Of a DNA stretch of 64,000 nucleotides, positions 7,873-17,496 are shown in pieces. Below the pieces are notes generated by a model, which saw nothing but the letters and a program-made list of their open reading frames with translations, had not been told where the DNA came from and did not search any database. Made by a program: the position numbers and the translations under genes. Positions within the stretch are counted from its first letter, which is position 1. Every line of letters starts with the position of its first letter. The stretch comes from an uncultured Neomegalonema sp. (GTDB taxonomy: Bacteria; Pseudomonadota; Alphaproteobacteria; Rhodobacterales; Rhodobacteraceae): contig CALKIZ010000081.1 of the NCBI GenBank assembly GCA_937995735.1, forward strand, positions 1-64,000. Direction: 5' to 3'.

Positions 7873-8934
7873 TCAAGCGTTGGAAACAGCGCTATATTGC
7901 GTGTTTATAACAGAGTGTATCGGATAATGAATAGCTACCGTAGTTTCAACGTCAGGCGTACTCTCAATCAACAGCTCACCGCCTTCGAGTTCGATCAGGG
8001 ATCGAACAATTGTCAACCCGAGCCCCGTGCCTTTTTGAGAGGCAATCATTGCGCTTGATAATTGTGCAAATGGCTCAACAGCCTTCGAGATTTCATCCGG
8101 TGTCATCCCCTTACCCGGATTTATCACGCTGATTGAAAACTTTTGATTATCCAGATGTAATCGTACTGCGATTTCAGAGTTATCCGGTGAAAATTTTACC
8201 GCATTTGATAATAGGTTCAATAACATCTGGTCCAAAGCGCGACGATCAATCATCAGTTCGAAATCATCAAAATGCCTATCGAATTTAATTCGCGAACCGC
8301 GAGCTGCCGCCATGACGATAATACAATCGCACACAGTTTCTATGGCATGGCCAAGACGAACCGGCTCTGGCGACAATTGCAGCTTACCGGCTTCAATCTT
8401 CGAAATGTCGAGTACATCATTTACCAGCGATAATAACAGATTGCCGCTGTGATTGATCATATCGCCATAATTTGCCACGTCATCCATCGTCATATTCGGA
8501 TTCACAAATTCGCGATGCATGAGAACTTCCGAAAATCCCATGACAGCATTCAAGGGCGTCCGCAATTCATGACTCATTTGAGCTAAGAATACAGACTTGG
8601 CCGCATTCGCTTCTTCCGCTTCCGCGCGGGCGGCAGCCAGCTCCACAATCCGAGCCTGCAATTCGTTTCGGGTTTCTGCCAAGTGCGCCCGTGACGCAAC
8701 TAAAGACTGGATAGTGTGAAATATAAATATGAGAATAGGAATTGACACTGTGAAGGACGTTATCACAATGACCAATACCGAATTCTCGATAATCTCACCA
8801 TTCAAAACAACCATGAGAACCTGAGCAATAGGTATAGAGGCTGTTGCGGCGAAAACAGAAATGAAAACAACACCAAGCGATGCAGGAATCCTACTTCCGT
8901 ATTTTTCCAGCCGATGAGATAAGCCTCTGGGCAC
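7873..8934 (-). CDS. Sensor histidine kinase, orphan
   Basis: This is a 353-residue membrane histidine kinase. Two N-terminal membrane helices (about residues 17-42 and 50-72) are separated by a very short loop, so there is no real periplasmic sensor domain. A coiled-coil linker ([24 protein letters not shown], about 80-105) follows. The dimerisation/phosphoacceptor box is [19 protein letters not shown], with the N box [13 protein letters not shown] and G boxes INPGKGM and [10 protein letters not shown]. No receiver domain is attached and no response regulator gene lies nearby. The start is GTG at 8934. The domain layout resembles PdhS/DivL-PleC-type kinases of alphaproteobacteria, but the signal and partner are unknown. 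Confidence 0.88.
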   Translation of the reverse strand: MPRGLSHRLEKYGSRIPASLGVVFISVFAATASIPIAQVLMVVLNGEIIENSVLVIVITSFTVSIPILIFIFHTIQSLVASRAHLAETRNELQARIVELAAARAEAEEANAAKSVFLAQMSHELRTPLNAVMGFSEVLMHREFVNPNMTMDDVANYGDMINHSGNLLLSLVNDVLDISKIEAGKLQLSPEPVRLGHAIETVCDCIIVMAAARGSRIKFDRHFDDFELMIDRRALDQMLLNLLSNAVKFSPDNSEIAVRLHLDNQKFSISVINPGKGMTPDEISKAVEPFAQLSSAMIASQKGTGLGLTIVRSLIELEGGELLIESTPDVETTVAIHYPIHSVINTQYSAVSNA

Positions 8935-8997
8935 TGCAATCGCTCAGCGTAAATTACGATGTCAACGCCATAATAACTCGGCAAGGTTGAATAATCT

Positions 8998-9034
8998 GTA
9001 AAATAAAAAATTTCAATTACTTGATAAAGTAATT
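8998..9034 (-). terminator. A+T-rich hairpin with T-run
   Basis: AATTACTT-gata-AAGTAATT (9015-9034) is a perfect 8-bp stem. Read on the minus strand it is followed by GAAATTTTTTATTTT. It lies just after the stop of the secreted-protein gene and before the histidine kinase, so it probably ends the former's transcript. Confidence 0.5.
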
Positions 9035-9081
9035 AAATATCTCTTGATAATAGTCATAACTACCGAAAACAATCTAATTAG

Positions 9082-9759
9082 TCAACGCGGTGTCAACCCA
9101 CGGCTGTCCAGATTCATCTGCGCGAAATCGACGCCAAAGCTGGCCAAAGTCTCCCTGCGTGCCATGGTCTGTAGCTGTTGTACCTGGGTGGGGTCACGGG
9201 TTTCCATCACTTTGGATGCAAGGATCGAAATCATCAGCGCTGACAGATAAAGCTGGTCCGAGGCTTCTTGCATGGATGTCGTTCTTGGCCGTCCGCCCAT
9301 TGAGGCCAGTATCGCGCGTGCTTGGCGTTTCACACCTGACGTCTGCCCCGGCGATGTCTCTGCAGTCGATGCATTCGCGGCATCCCAGAGCGTCAGCATA
9401 ATAAAAGTTAATGCATCGTCAATTTGAGTATCAAGAATATTATGTTGGGAAAGCGCCGGGCCGAATGTTTTGAAAGGGTCCGACCCCAAAGCACCCGCCA
9501 AGTGTTTATCGTTGCGTGCGATATCAGCCAATACATTCTTTGTAACGGCCAAGCGAAGCTGAGGATTAGGCGAAAAGGCAAATTGCGACGCTGATGCGTA
9601 AGATGCGCCTTGCAGCGCTGCACTAAAATTAAGCCGGTTGCTGCTGTAGCTCGACGTGCCCAGCAGTGTCTCGCCGATCATGCCCGCCGCGCCTTGCTGC
9701 GCCTGCGCGGGAGACGCTAAACCGATAAGAACTGCTGCGATCCCTACAATTTTCCGCAT
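9082..9759 (-). CDS. Secreted hypothetical protein (DUF6683-like)
   Basis: This 225-residue protein has a clear Sec signal peptide, MRKIVGIAAVLIGLASPAQA, with cleavage after AQA. The mature part is helical and has no recognised catalytic motif. Blocks such as LADIARNDKHLAG, the following helices, and LASFGVDFAQMNLDSRGLTPR resemble proteins filed under DUF6683, an assignment made from memory and therefore tentative. A good ribosome site (GAGGAGG) precedes the ATG. A periplasmic or extracellular location is expected. It is transcribed alone, judging by the hairpin behind it. Confidence 0.75.
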   Translation of the reverse strand: MRKIVGIAAVLIGLASPAQAQQGAAGMIGETLLGTSSYSSNRLNFSAALQGASYASASQFAFSPNPQLRLAVTKNVLADIARNDKHLAGALGSDPFKTFGPALSQHNILDTQIDDALTFIMLTLWDAANASTAETSPGQTSGVKRQARAILASMGGRPRTTSMQEASDQLYLSALMISILASKVMETRDPTQVQQLQTMARRETLASFGVDFAQMNLDSRGLTPR

Positions 9760-9930
9760 AATTTGCCTCCTCAGGCCGATACAAATCTACAAGACGTTCA
9801 TCATCGTTAAGAGACACGAACGTGGTTAAAGGAAAGTAAATCTCTTTTCGGTGGTTGAAGTACAATCGCGAAAGATCACAATTTCCCTCTTGCATCATAG
9901 CGGAGGCTTAAATATATCGTCTCTCACTGA

Positions 9931-10005
9931 GCGCCCTTCGTCTAGTGGTTAGGACGCCGCCCTTTCACGGCGGTAACACGGGTTCGAATCCCGTAGGGCG
10001 TACCA
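9931..10005 (+). tRNA. tRNA-Glu (anticodon TTC)
   Basis: A full cloverleaf can be drawn. The acceptor GCGCCCT pairs with AGGGCGT. The D arm is TCGTCTAGTGGTTAGGAC. The anticodon stem CCGCC/GGCGG encloses CTTTCAC, with anticodon TTC. The T arm is ACGGGTTCGAATCCCGT, and CCA is encoded. Confidence 0.97.
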
Positions 10006-10010
10006 AATCA

Positions 10011-10043
10011 AAAAAGCCGTCCCTTTTGGGGCGGTTTTTTTAA
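10011..10043 (+). terminator. Rho-independent terminator after tRNA-Glu
   Basis: A-rich start, stem GCCGTCCC-ttt-GGGGCGGT, then seven T. It ends the tRNA-Glu transcript. Confidence 0.85.
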
Positions 10044-10175
10044 CTAAGCCAGCCGTAAGACGCCGATGCTCATATGTGAATGGATGCACAGCATAAGCCG
10101 GATGCTTTTGCTGCACCTTACAAGGGCCGCGCAAAGATGTGGCCTATACTTTACCGCCCCTCTCAGGAGACGCCC

Positions 10176-11690
10176 ATGAGCTGGTTCGAGCCGCATACTC
10201 TTCGCAACGACTGGCTGGGAAATGTCCGTGCTGACATTTTAGCCGGGTTGGTTGTCGCTCTGGCGCTGATTCCTGAAGCCATTGCTTTTTCCATCATCGC
10301 AGGTGTTGATCCCAAGGTTGGTCTTTACGCCTCGTTCTCGATTGCCGTTATTACTGCAATCATCGGGGGGCGTCCCGGTATGATCTCGGCGGCAACCGCT
10401 GCGACGGCTGTTTTGATGAAGCCGCTGATTGACGATCACGGGGCGGAAGCGGGTCTGCAATATCTGTTTGCTGCGACGGTTCTGGCGGGCCTTCTGCAAA
10501 TAGCAGCGGGTTATTTTAAACTGGCGCAGGTGATGAGATTTGTTTCGCGATCTGTGATGACCGGATTTGTAAACGCCCTCGCAATCCTCATTTTCTTAGC
10601 GCAACTTCCGGAACTCGATATTCGCGCTGAAGATGTCACGTTGTTGACGTATATCCTCGTCGCGGCAGGCTTGGCGATTATTTATCTGTTTCCATACATC
10701 ACCAAATCAATCCCTTCACCTTTGGTCACAATCGTCGTCATTACCGGCCTCTCAATGGCTTTCGGGTTTGAGACGCGCGTTGTCGAGGACATGGGTAAAT
10801 TGCCCGACACTCTCCCTTTCTTTCTTTTGCCGGACATTCCTCTGACGCTCGAGACATTGCGGATTATCTTCCCGATTGCCCTCGCGATTGCCGTGGTCGG
10901 ATTGCTTGAGAGCCTGATGACCGCTTCGCTGATTGACGAGCTGACAGACACCGACAGCGACAAGAACCGGGAATGTATCGGTCAAGGTGTTGCCAATACT
11001 GCGACCGGCTTTATCGGCGGCATGGCAGGATGTGCGATGATCGGTCAATCAATGATTAATGTGAAATCCGGGGGACGTGGCCGTCTCTCGACATTTGTAG
11101 CCGGTGTCTTCCTGCTGATCCTGATCGTAGGTTTGGGCGAGTGGGTGAAGCAAATCCCTATGGCCGCGCTCGTTGCAATTATGATCATGGTGTCGATTGG
11201 CACATTCTCCTGGTCGTCCATCCGCGATATCAAAGAGCATCCGCAAAGCTCTTCAATCGTTATGATCGCAACTGTCGCCACCACGGTCCTGTCACATAAC
11301 CTCGCCATCGGCGTGCTTACAGGCGTGCTGTTATCCGGTATCTTTTTCGCGTGGAAGATCGCTCAGATTTTTCGCATCACTTCCGAAGCATCCCTCGACG
11401 GTGCAACCCGCACTTACCGTGTTGAGGGTCAGTTATTCTTTGCCTCGGTCGATGCTTTTAACGCTTCGTTCGATTTCAAAGAAGCCCTCGACAATGTGGT
11501 TATCGACGTCAGCAATGCGCATATCTGGGACATTTCAAGTGTTTCCGCCCTCGATATGGTCGTTCTGAAATTCCGCCGCGAGGGAGCAGAGGTCGAGATC
11601 ATCGGGTTGAACGAAGCTTCAGAAACCATCGTTGATAAGCTCGCCATCCACGACAAGCCCGGTGCGCTTGATAATCTGTTGGAGCATTAG
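10176..11690 (+). CDS. SulP-family anion permease with STAS domain
   Basis: This is an inner-membrane SulP (SLC26) transporter for sulfate, bicarbonate or another small anion. The transmembrane part carries the family hallmarks: [17 protein letters not shown] in TM1, [24 protein letters not shown], and the [29 protein letters not shown] segment (written in overlapping blocks). A short STAS domain occupies about the last 100 residues ([21 protein letters not shown]). The frame is open from 10080, but the ATG at 10176 with CAGGAGA upstream gives the natural start [13 protein letters not shown]. Its 3' end faces an SLC13 transporter 21 bp away. The two may share a substrate, but the substrate cannot be read from sequence. 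Confidence 0.93.
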   Translation: MSWFEPHTLRNDWLGNVRADILAGLVVALALIPEAIAFSIIAGVDPKVGLYASFSIAVITAIIGGRPGMISAATAATAVLMKPLIDDHGAEAGLQYLFAATVLAGLLQIAAGYFKLAQVMRFVSRSVMTGFVNALAILIFLAQLPELDIRAEDVTLLTYILVAAGLAIIYLFPYITKSIPSPLVTIVVITGLSMAFGFETRVVEDMGKLPDTLPFFLLPDIPLTLETLRIIFPIALAIAVVGLLESLMTASLIDELTDTDSDKNRECIGQGVANTATGFIGGMAGCAMIGQSMINVKSGGRGRLSTFVAGVFLLILIVGLGEWVKQIPMAALVAIMIMVSIGTFSWSSIRDIKEHPQSSSIVMIATVATTVLSHNLAIGVLTGVLLSGIFFAWKIAQIFRITSEASLDGATRTYRVEGQLFFASVDAFNASFDFKEALDNVVIDVSNAHIWDISSVSALDMVVLKFRREGAEVEIIGLNEASETIVDKLAIHDKPGALDNLLEH

Positions 11691-11711
11691 AGCGGCATAC
11701 GAACGCTGACC

Positions 11712-13607
11712 TTAGAAAAGCAACTGCATCATTGAAATAAGAACGATGAGGAAGAGCACTGTCATGATCCCGCCAGCACGCAGGAAATCAGGCACGGAAT
11801 AGCCTCCCGGTCCCATGATCAATGCGTTGACTTGGTGCGTTGGTATGAGGAACGAGTTGGAGGTCGCCAAAGCTACGGTCAACGCGAACACCGCCGGATC
11901 AGCTCCAGCACCAATGGCGATGTTAACGGCAAGAGGTACGAGGAGAACCGTCGCACCGACATTCGACATAACAAGTGTGAATGCCGTGGCTAAGACAGCC
12001 AACGCGAGTTGAATAATCCAGATCGACGTATCACCTAATGCAGCAAGTACATTGCTTGCGATCCATGCCGCCGCACCGCTCGACTCGACAGCCGCACCCA
12101 ATGGAATGAGACTCGCGAGCAAGAAGACAGTTTTCCAACTGACAGAATGATAGGCTTCTTCGGCATCCATGACGCCGGATAGAACCATCCCGATTGCACC
12201 AACCAACAGCGCCACCGAAAGCCGCAAGTCTGTGAACAGCACCAAGGCGAGTGCAATGAAAAAGAATGTCAGCGCATGATATATTTTGTTGGTGCGTATT
12301 TCTTCGGTCGGGTACGGGCTGGTGACAACCGCAAGGCTTTGCGCTTGGTCGAAACGGGCGAGGCTTTCCCAGTCAGTATAAATGATCGCTGTATCACCGG
12401 CCTCGAAGGGCACACTGCGGACATCTTGACCAACAGTCCGTGTTCCGTCTTTGCGGACAATGGCCAGCAAGCAAATACCAAAACCACTGCGTAGCTTAAA
12501 TGTGCGCGAAGTCTCTTCGACCAATCGCGATGTTGGCGGAATGACTGTTTCAGCAAGCCCGGAATACAATGGCGAAAGGACTTCAGAAAACTTACGAACC
12601 GGCCTGACGCCCAGATTATATAATTTCGCAAAGGCTTGAAGCGACTCGCGCACGCCAATCACCGCCAGATAATCTTTGGCTTGGACTTTAAGGTCTAATG
12701 GAAGGTCTCCTGCGCCCATCCGCATTTGCGAACCGTGAAGCAGCGCAACTGTCCTGACGCTGTTTTGAGTCTCAAAGTCATCGAGTTCTTTTCCGACCAG
12801 CGGGCTGCCCGGCGGGACATAGATTTCGAAGATCGCAAAGTCGAGATCGTAGGTGTCTTTGAAGTACGTAAATGAGCCGCCGTTTTTATCTTGGGTCTCG
12901 CGGCTCTTTGGTAGAACAAACCGTCCCATGACGATGAAATAACCGATACCCGTCAGCACCAATACGATACCGATCGGTAGGGTTGAAAACAGCCCAAAAC
13001 TTTCCATCTGTTGTTCAGGCGGCAACTGAGCGTTGGAATTTGCCATCAGATCATTAAGCAAGATCAACGGACTTGACCCCACCATCGTGAGCGTACCACC
13101 CAAAATAGCGCAGAAGCCCATTGGCATCAGTAAACGGGATACCGGAATTTCCGCTCGGGCAGAGATACGATTAACTACCGGCAGAAACAGCGCCGCTGCG
13201 CCTACATTTTGCATAAAGCCTGAGATCACGCCGACAGTACCGGAGATCAACGGAATGATCCGCCTCTCTGTCGTGCCACCGACCCTTAGAATGTTACGCG
13301 CCGCTGCATTCATAGCGCCGGTCTTATCCAACCCGGCCCCGATGATCATAACAGCGATGATCGACATTACTGCATTCGAGGAGAACCCAGCAAAGAGGTT
13401 GTTTATATCGACCAACCCATTTTCAATACCCATCAAGGGGGCCAGTAAACTCGTCAACCCCAGCATCACCATGATTGTAATCGCGGCAACGTCGATTGGG
13501 ACAATCTCAAATGTGAAAAGGTAGACAGTCAGCAAAAGGATGCCGAGCACCCACGCAATTTCCGTACTTGGTGAAATGCTTGCCAAAGAAAGGCCCGCCA
13601 CGAGCAT
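11712..13607 (-). CDS. SLC13 (DASS) family permease with TrkA-C/RCK_C domains
   Basis: This 631-residue transporter has about 11 membrane helices in two halves. The halves are separated by a soluble region (about residues 215-420) holding two TrkA-C-like domains: DFAIFEIYVPPGSPLVGKEL and a second beginning near SRLVEETSRTF. Signature loops are SNVGATVLLVPLAVNI and SNSFLIPTHQVNALIMGPGGY. The family moves dicarboxylates, sulfate or related anions with sodium. The called ATG has no good ribosome site. The frame stays open 28 codons upstream with a plausible basic lead SKKRLTILTVAAAIM and AGGAG, so the true start may be further up at a rare codon. It converges with the SulP gene. Confidence 0.88.
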   Translation of the reverse strand: MLVAGLSLASISPSTEIAWVLGILLLTVYLFTFEIVPIDVAAITIMVMLGLTSLLAPLMGIENGLVDINNLFAGFSSNAVMSIIAVMIIGAGLDKTGAMNAAARNILRVGGTTERRIIPLISGTVGVISGFMQNVGAAALFLPVVNRISARAEIPVSRLLMPMGFCAILGGTLTMVGSSPLILLNDLMANSNAQLPPEQQMESFGLFSTLPIGIVLVLTGIGYFIVMGRFVLPKSRETQDKNGGSFTYFKDTYDLDFAIFEIYVPPGSPLVGKELDDFETQNSVRTVALLHGSQMRMGAGDLPLDLKVQAKDYLAVIGVRESLQAFAKLYNLGVRPVRKFSEVLSPLYSGLAETVIPPTSRLVEETSRTFKLRSGFGICLLAIVRKDGTRTVGQDVRSVPFEAGDTAIIYTDWESLARFDQAQSLAVVTSPYPTEEIRTNKIYHALTFFFIALALVLFTDLRLSVALLVGAIGMVLSGVMDAEEAYHSVSWKTVFLLASLIPLGAAVESSGAAAWIASNVLAALGDTSIWIIQLALAVLATAFTLVMSNVGATVLLVPLAVNIAIGAGADPAVFALTVALATSNSFLIPTHQVNALIMGPGGYSVPDFLRAGGIMTVLFLIVLISMMQLLF

Positions 13608-13720
13608 GATCGCCGCCGCAACGGTCAGAATTGTAAGCCGCTTCTTGCTGATTTGCCTTGCGCTCCTGTCGCTCGATTGCTCAGAGCATTAGGAAGGGCT
13701 GGTCGAGTCAGCAACATGCT

Positions 13721-13774
13721 CGTTCTTTAAAACTACCCCGATAAGCCGTATGCGGACAAGGGGAGTTTTTAGAA
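13721..13774. terminator. Long imperfect inverted repeat
   Basis: TTCTTTAAAACTACCCC and GGGGAGTTTTTAGAA pair over about 15 bases with small bulges. An inner hairpin CCG-tatg-CGG lies in the loop. It sits between two leftward genes, so it may be a terminator for the 13818 gene or a 5' leader structure of the SLC13 gene. Confidence 0.4.
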
Positions 13775-13817
13775 CGTGATGAACTGGTCGTGAAATCGCG
13801 GAGAGGGTCGTCTAATC

Positions 13818-14204
13818 TTAGTCGAAATTCAGATCAAATTTATTGCTTATGATAAATGGAGCGCGAAAATCTTCGGCCAGAAAATAATAAATGTTTTGAT
13901 CTTCATCATGAACAATATCGAAACATCCGTATTTTTCTTTATTCCACAACCCGGTCCAGCTTGAACAATATTGATCATTCTCGATTTTGTAGCGGGCTTC
14001 AGAGGGTTTTTCATCATCGCTTTTGATCCATAACGTCAGACCAGATTCAGAAAAGTATTGGCGCGTCTCAACCCCGAAATGAATGCCTTTGATGGTCGAT
14101 CCGCTGAGGAGTTCCGAAATTTTATCCTCGTCCAGTTTTACTTCAGCCGCAAGGAGCGGAGTCGATGTGAGTATTGCTGCAATGGTCAGAAATAATTTTT
14201 TCAT
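13818..14204 (-). CDS. Small periplasmic hypothetical protein
   Basis: This 128-residue protein has a signal peptide, MKKLFLTIAAILTSTPLLAA, and a mature part with two cysteines about 14 residues apart (QYCSSWTGLWNKEKYGCF), probably a disulfide. The pattern of strands around GIHFGVETRQYFSESGLTLW, then the YKIENDQYC segment, resembles a small beta-rich domain like those of other alphaproteobacterial periplasmic proteins. I do not recognise a named family. It is a single gene, and its reading frame is unambiguous because of the signal peptide and a ribosome site before the ATG. Confidence 0.72.
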   Translation of the reverse strand: MKKLFLTIAAILTSTPLLAAEVKLDEDKISELLSGSTIKGIHFGVETRQYFSESGLTLWIKSDDEKPSEARYKIENDQYCSSWTGLWNKEKYGCFDIVHDEDQNIYYFLAEDFRAPFIISNKFDLNFD

Positions 14205-14284
14205 CGTCTCTTCACTCCGTTCTCACATAGATAAGCGTCGCAATAATCCCAATATCTAAGAACTATATGCGGACACATATTCTA

Positions 14285-15955
14285 TCATCCGTCAAGGCGG
14301 GTCAGCATCACTACTGTTTCAGGCTTTTTACCCCATAGACGTGAGGCCGTGCTGCGCGCCGCGCGCCGTGCCATTTCTTCAACTTTGTCGTCGTCGCGTC
14401 TGTCTTTATTTTTCATGGCTTCGATTGCCGTATCCACGGCTTCAGCAATGATGCCTTCGACTTCGCCTTTCCAGTCGTCGCTCTCTTCCGGTGCGCCTGT
14501 GACGCGGGCGTCGGATTCAACAATCAAATCACCAGACTCGTCCATAATGACCGAGACGGCGATATGACCATTCAAGCCCATTTTCTTACGGGCACGAACA
14601 ACACCATCCATCGCGCCAATGAGTTGATTGCCATCAACATAAAGGCGGCCTGTGTCTACCTCGTCCACGATTTTTGGCTCACCCGGAGCAATTTGAAGCA
14701 TAGATCCGTTTGGAACGACATGCGCGCTGCCCGCACCCCATGCCGGGGCCATCACCGCATGTTCATGAAGATGGCGGCGTTCTCCGTGCATCGGGATCGC
14801 GATCTGAGGTTTCAAGAGAGAATAGACCTCTTGCAGTTCATCACGGGATGCATGGCCGGAGACGTGAATATTCGCCATGCTATCGTCAATGACGCGAATG
14901 CCGCGCTCCGCTAGTAAATTGTAAATACGAGAAACTTCCGTTTCATTACCCGGAATTGTCTTTGACGAGAAAATCGCCGTATCGCCAGCCGAGAGATGAA
15001 CCGACGGATGCGTGTCGCCGGCGATCCGGGCCATCGCCGCGCGGCCTTCCCCTTGTGAGCCAGTCACAAGGTAGAAGAGATGATCGTCCGGCACATCTTT
15101 GGCCTCATCCTCTGAGATTGTTTGAGGAAAATCAGTAAGGATGCCTGTCTGTACGGCGGCATCAATCATGCGCCGCATGGCGCGACCGGCAATAACAATC
15201 GCGCGGCCAGAGTCTCTGGCGGCTTCGGCCAGAGTTTTCAGGCGCGCAACATTTGACGCGAAAGTCGTTGCAGCAATCTTACCTTCACACCCGGCAATCA
15301 CATCACGCAGCGGTTGTTTGATCTCGTTTTCTGTTCCAGCAACACCGGGTTCAAACACATTGGTCGAGTCGCAAGCGAGCGCCAACAATCCCTGTTCGCC
15401 AAGGCGCTTCATTGCCGCCTTGTCCATCCCCGGACCGAAAGTTGGCGTGTCATCAATCTTAAAGTCCGCCGTGTGAAACACTTTACCAAGCGGGCTGTCG
15501 ATAATAAGGGCACTCGTTTCAGGTATCGAATGCGTCATCGGGAAAAACGACACCGAGAAAGGACCGACCGTAACGGGATCATTCTGCGCGCAAGTCTCGA
15601 TGTATTTGGTGCTGACTCCGAATTCATCAAACTTTCGTTTTGCAATTTCTGCCGGAAACTTCGTGCAATAAACCGGTGCTTTGAATTTATGCCATAGGCG
15701 CGCAACGGCTCCGATATGATCTTCATGGGCGTGCGTGATGAAAATCCCGTCCAATGCATCCGCTTGATCAGCAATGAACTTTGGATCAGGCGTCATCACC
15801 TCGACCCCCGGCGCATGAGCCGCATCGGGAAACCCAATACCGCAATCAACCATAATCCAACGGGGAGCCGCTTTCGGCCCATACCCATAGAGATAAAGGT
15901 TCATACCGATTTCGTCTGCGCCGCCGAGCGGGAGATAATAAAGCGCGTCCATCAA
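14285..15955 (-). CDS. rnj: Ribonuclease J
   Basis: RNase J is a metallo-beta-lactamase/beta-CASP nuclease with 5'-3' exonuclease and endonuclease activity on RNA. At 556 residues it has family length. The metal-binding motif is THAHEDHIG at about residue 74, with further ligands around MTHSIPE and HTADFKID. The beta-CASP part includes VTGSQGEGRAAMARIA, FSSKTIPGNE and the SGHASRDEL histidine motif, and MHGERRHLHEHA follows. It overlaps coaX by 4 bp (ATGA-type), last in the chain nuoN-birA-coaX-rnj. This order is commonly seen in alphaproteobacteria. Confidence 0.95.
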   Translation of the reverse strand: MMDALYYLPLGGADEIGMNLYLYGYGPKAAPRWIMVDCGIGFPDAAHAPGVEVMTPDPKFIADQADALDGIFITHAHEDHIGAVARLWHKFKAPVYCTKFPAEIAKRKFDEFGVSTKYIETCAQNDPVTVGPFSVSFFPMTHSIPETSALIIDSPLGKVFHTADFKIDDTPTFGPGMDKAAMKRLGEQGLLALACDSTNVFEPGVAGTENEIKQPLRDVIAGCEGKIAATTFASNVARLKTLAEAARDSGRAIVIAGRAMRRMIDAAVQTGILTDFPQTISEDEAKDVPDDHLFYLVTGSQGEGRAAMARIAGDTHPSVHLSAGDTAIFSSKTIPGNETEVSRIYNLLAERGIRVIDDSMANIHVSGHASRDELQEVYSLLKPQIAIPMHGERRHLHEHAVMAPAWGAGSAHVVPNGSMLQIAPGEPKIVDEVDTGRLYVDGNQLIGAMDGVVRARKKMGLNGHIAVSVIMDESGDLIVESDARVTGAPEESDDWKGEVEGIIAEAVDTAIEAMKNKDRRDDDKVEEMARRAARSTASRLWGKKPETVVMLTRLDG

Positions 15956-16740
15956 GTCTCCAAGCGGCCATTGCCGCGATTCAAAGCATGAATTTCAACC
16001 AAACCTCGCATGGTCAAGCTGTCGTCTACATCGTCAATACTATCCGTACCCGCAGCGAAAAGCGGGGAAAGTCCGCCGGTGGCGATCACTCTCATATCCT
16101 TGCCATGCTCTGCAATGATGCGCTGGCATACACCCTCTATCAGCCCGATGTAGCCATAGTACACACCTGACTGCATTGCGGTGATCGTATCTGTTCCGAT
16201 AACTTGTTCGGGTCGATCTACGGCAACACGCGGAAGCTTTGCTGCCGCCTTTTCCAACGCAGCCAGCGACAGATTGACGCCCGGTGCGATGACACCCCCG
16301 GCATATGCACCGCTCGCATCAACAACATCGAATGTTGTCGCCGTTCCAAAATCAACAATGATCAGGTTGGGGCCGTATTGCGTCAAAGCCGCCCGTGCAT
16401 TCACGACACGATCCGCTCCAATTTCTGACGGGCGTGTGAGGCGAATTTCCATACCGACATCGCACCCCTCTTCCCCGACAACCAACGGTTCAGAGTTGAA
16501 GTACTTTCGCCCTAAGGTTTTCAAGTTAAACAAGGTTTGCGGGGCAACCGTGGCGATAATCACGTCTTTGATCATCTCCGCCCCGACGTCATTGAGTGTC
16601 ATTAAGTGATTAAGCCAAACAAAATACTCATCCGCTGTGCGTCTTGTATCGGTTGCAATGCGCCAGTCGGCAACAGGCTCAGACCCTTTATAAAGAGCGA
16701 AGACAGTGTTGGTGTTACCAACATCAATGGCCAACAACAT
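15952..16740 (-). CDS. coaX: Type III pantothenate kinase
   Basis: CoaX phosphorylates pantothenate in the first step of coenzyme A synthesis, using an ASKHA-fold active site. At 262 residues it is normal. The P-loop-like block is DVGNTNTVFALY at the N-terminus. RPSEIGADRVVNARAA, DFGTATTFDVVD and GGVIAPGVNLSLAAL follow, with the family glutamate/aspartate residues in place. It lies between birA and rnj with a 15-bp gap and a 4-bp overlap respectively. Confidence 0.96.
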   Translation of the reverse strand: MLLAIDVGNTNTVFALYKGSEPVADWRIATDTRRTADEYFVWLNHLMTLNDVGAEMIKDVIIATVAPQTLFNLKTLGRKYFNSEPLVVGEEGCDVGMEIRLTRPSEIGADRVVNARAALTQYGPNLIIVDFGTATTFDVVDASGAYAGGVIAPGVNLSLAALEKAAAKLPRVAVDRPEQVIGTDTITAMQSGVYYGYIGLIEGVCQRIIAEHGKDMRVIATGGLSPLFAAGTDSIDDVDDSLTMRGLVEIHALNRGNGRLET

Positions 16741-16755
16741 GTTTAGACCTCGCTA

Positions 16756-17496
16756 TCACGGAAAGTGAATATCGGCAGCGGTAATGCGTTTGTCCCCATC
16801 ATCCGTTGCCAGCAAAAGCGCGCCGTCTTCCGTGATGTCTTTGAAAATCCCTGTAAGTGTTTCCGTTGTCAGACGCGCCTCGATCCGCTCGCCCAAACGA
16901 GCAGCGCGCGCGAGCCAAGCAGTGCGAATAGGCTTAAAGCCTTCCGTTTCAAAGCGCGATTGCAATTGGTCGAAATTTTGCGCAAGTGTTGTTAAAACCT
17001 CAGCAGCAGCAGGTACTTCGGTCACTTCGCCCAGTGCGATTGGCGGCCACCGCGCATCAGTCGGTTTATCGATGAGATTGATGCCAATACCAACAGCAAG
17101 CCAGCGCGCGTGTTGCTCTCCCCCCGCTTCTAAGAGGACACCGGCGACTTTCTTACCGTCCAACAAAGCATCATTGGGCCATTTCAGCGTGACGCGGTTC
17201 GCGCCTCCCGACCCGATATAGCCATCAAGCGTCTCAGCAACCGCAAGACATGCGACAAAAGACATCAAAGCCGCGTCCTGCATCTCTCCGGCAAATGGGG
17301 TCAAGAAAGTCGCATAAAGATTGCCTTTAGGCGAATACCAAGAACGCCCGCTTCGTCCTACTCCAGCGGTTTGCGTTTCAGCACGCAACCAGATCGGACC
17401 ACGTTGGCTGGAACCGGCGCGTCGTTTCGCTTCGGCATTTGTACTGTCGATGGTCGTAAGAGTCTCAACCTTCGGCAACACGCTGTTCTCGATCAC
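16756..17496 (-). CDS. birA: Biotin--[acetyl-CoA-carboxylase] ligase
   Basis: This ligase attaches biotin to the carrier domain of acetyl-CoA carboxylase and related enzymes. The 246-residue protein is the short form without the N-terminal DNA-binding domain, so it should not act as a repressor. The catalytic domain shows TTIDSTNAEAKRRAG, the biotin/ATP loop AETQTAGVGRSGRSWYSP, and LKWPNDALLDGKKVAGVLLE. The last part is the small SH3-like C-terminal domain. Its start overlaps the stop of nuoN by 4 bp. Confidence 0.94.
   Translation of the reverse strand: MIENSVLPKVETLTTIDSTNAEAKRRAGSSQRGPIWLRAETQTAGVGRSGRSWYSPKGNLYATFLTPFAGEMQDAALMSFVACLAVAETLDGYIGSGGANRVTLKWPNDALLDGKKVAGVLLEAGGEQHARWLAVGIGINLIDKPTDARWPPIALGEVTEVPAAAEVLTTLAQNFDQLQSRFETEGFKPIRTAWLARAARLGERIEARLTTETLTGIFKDITEDGALLLATDDGDKRITAADIHFP

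Noticed and set aside
6246-7910. Long open frame of 554 codons on the plus strand
   Set aside because: It lies entirely antisense to lepA, whose protein sequence is unmistakable. The translated sequence is rich in His/Arg and has no domain, as expected for a shadow frame.
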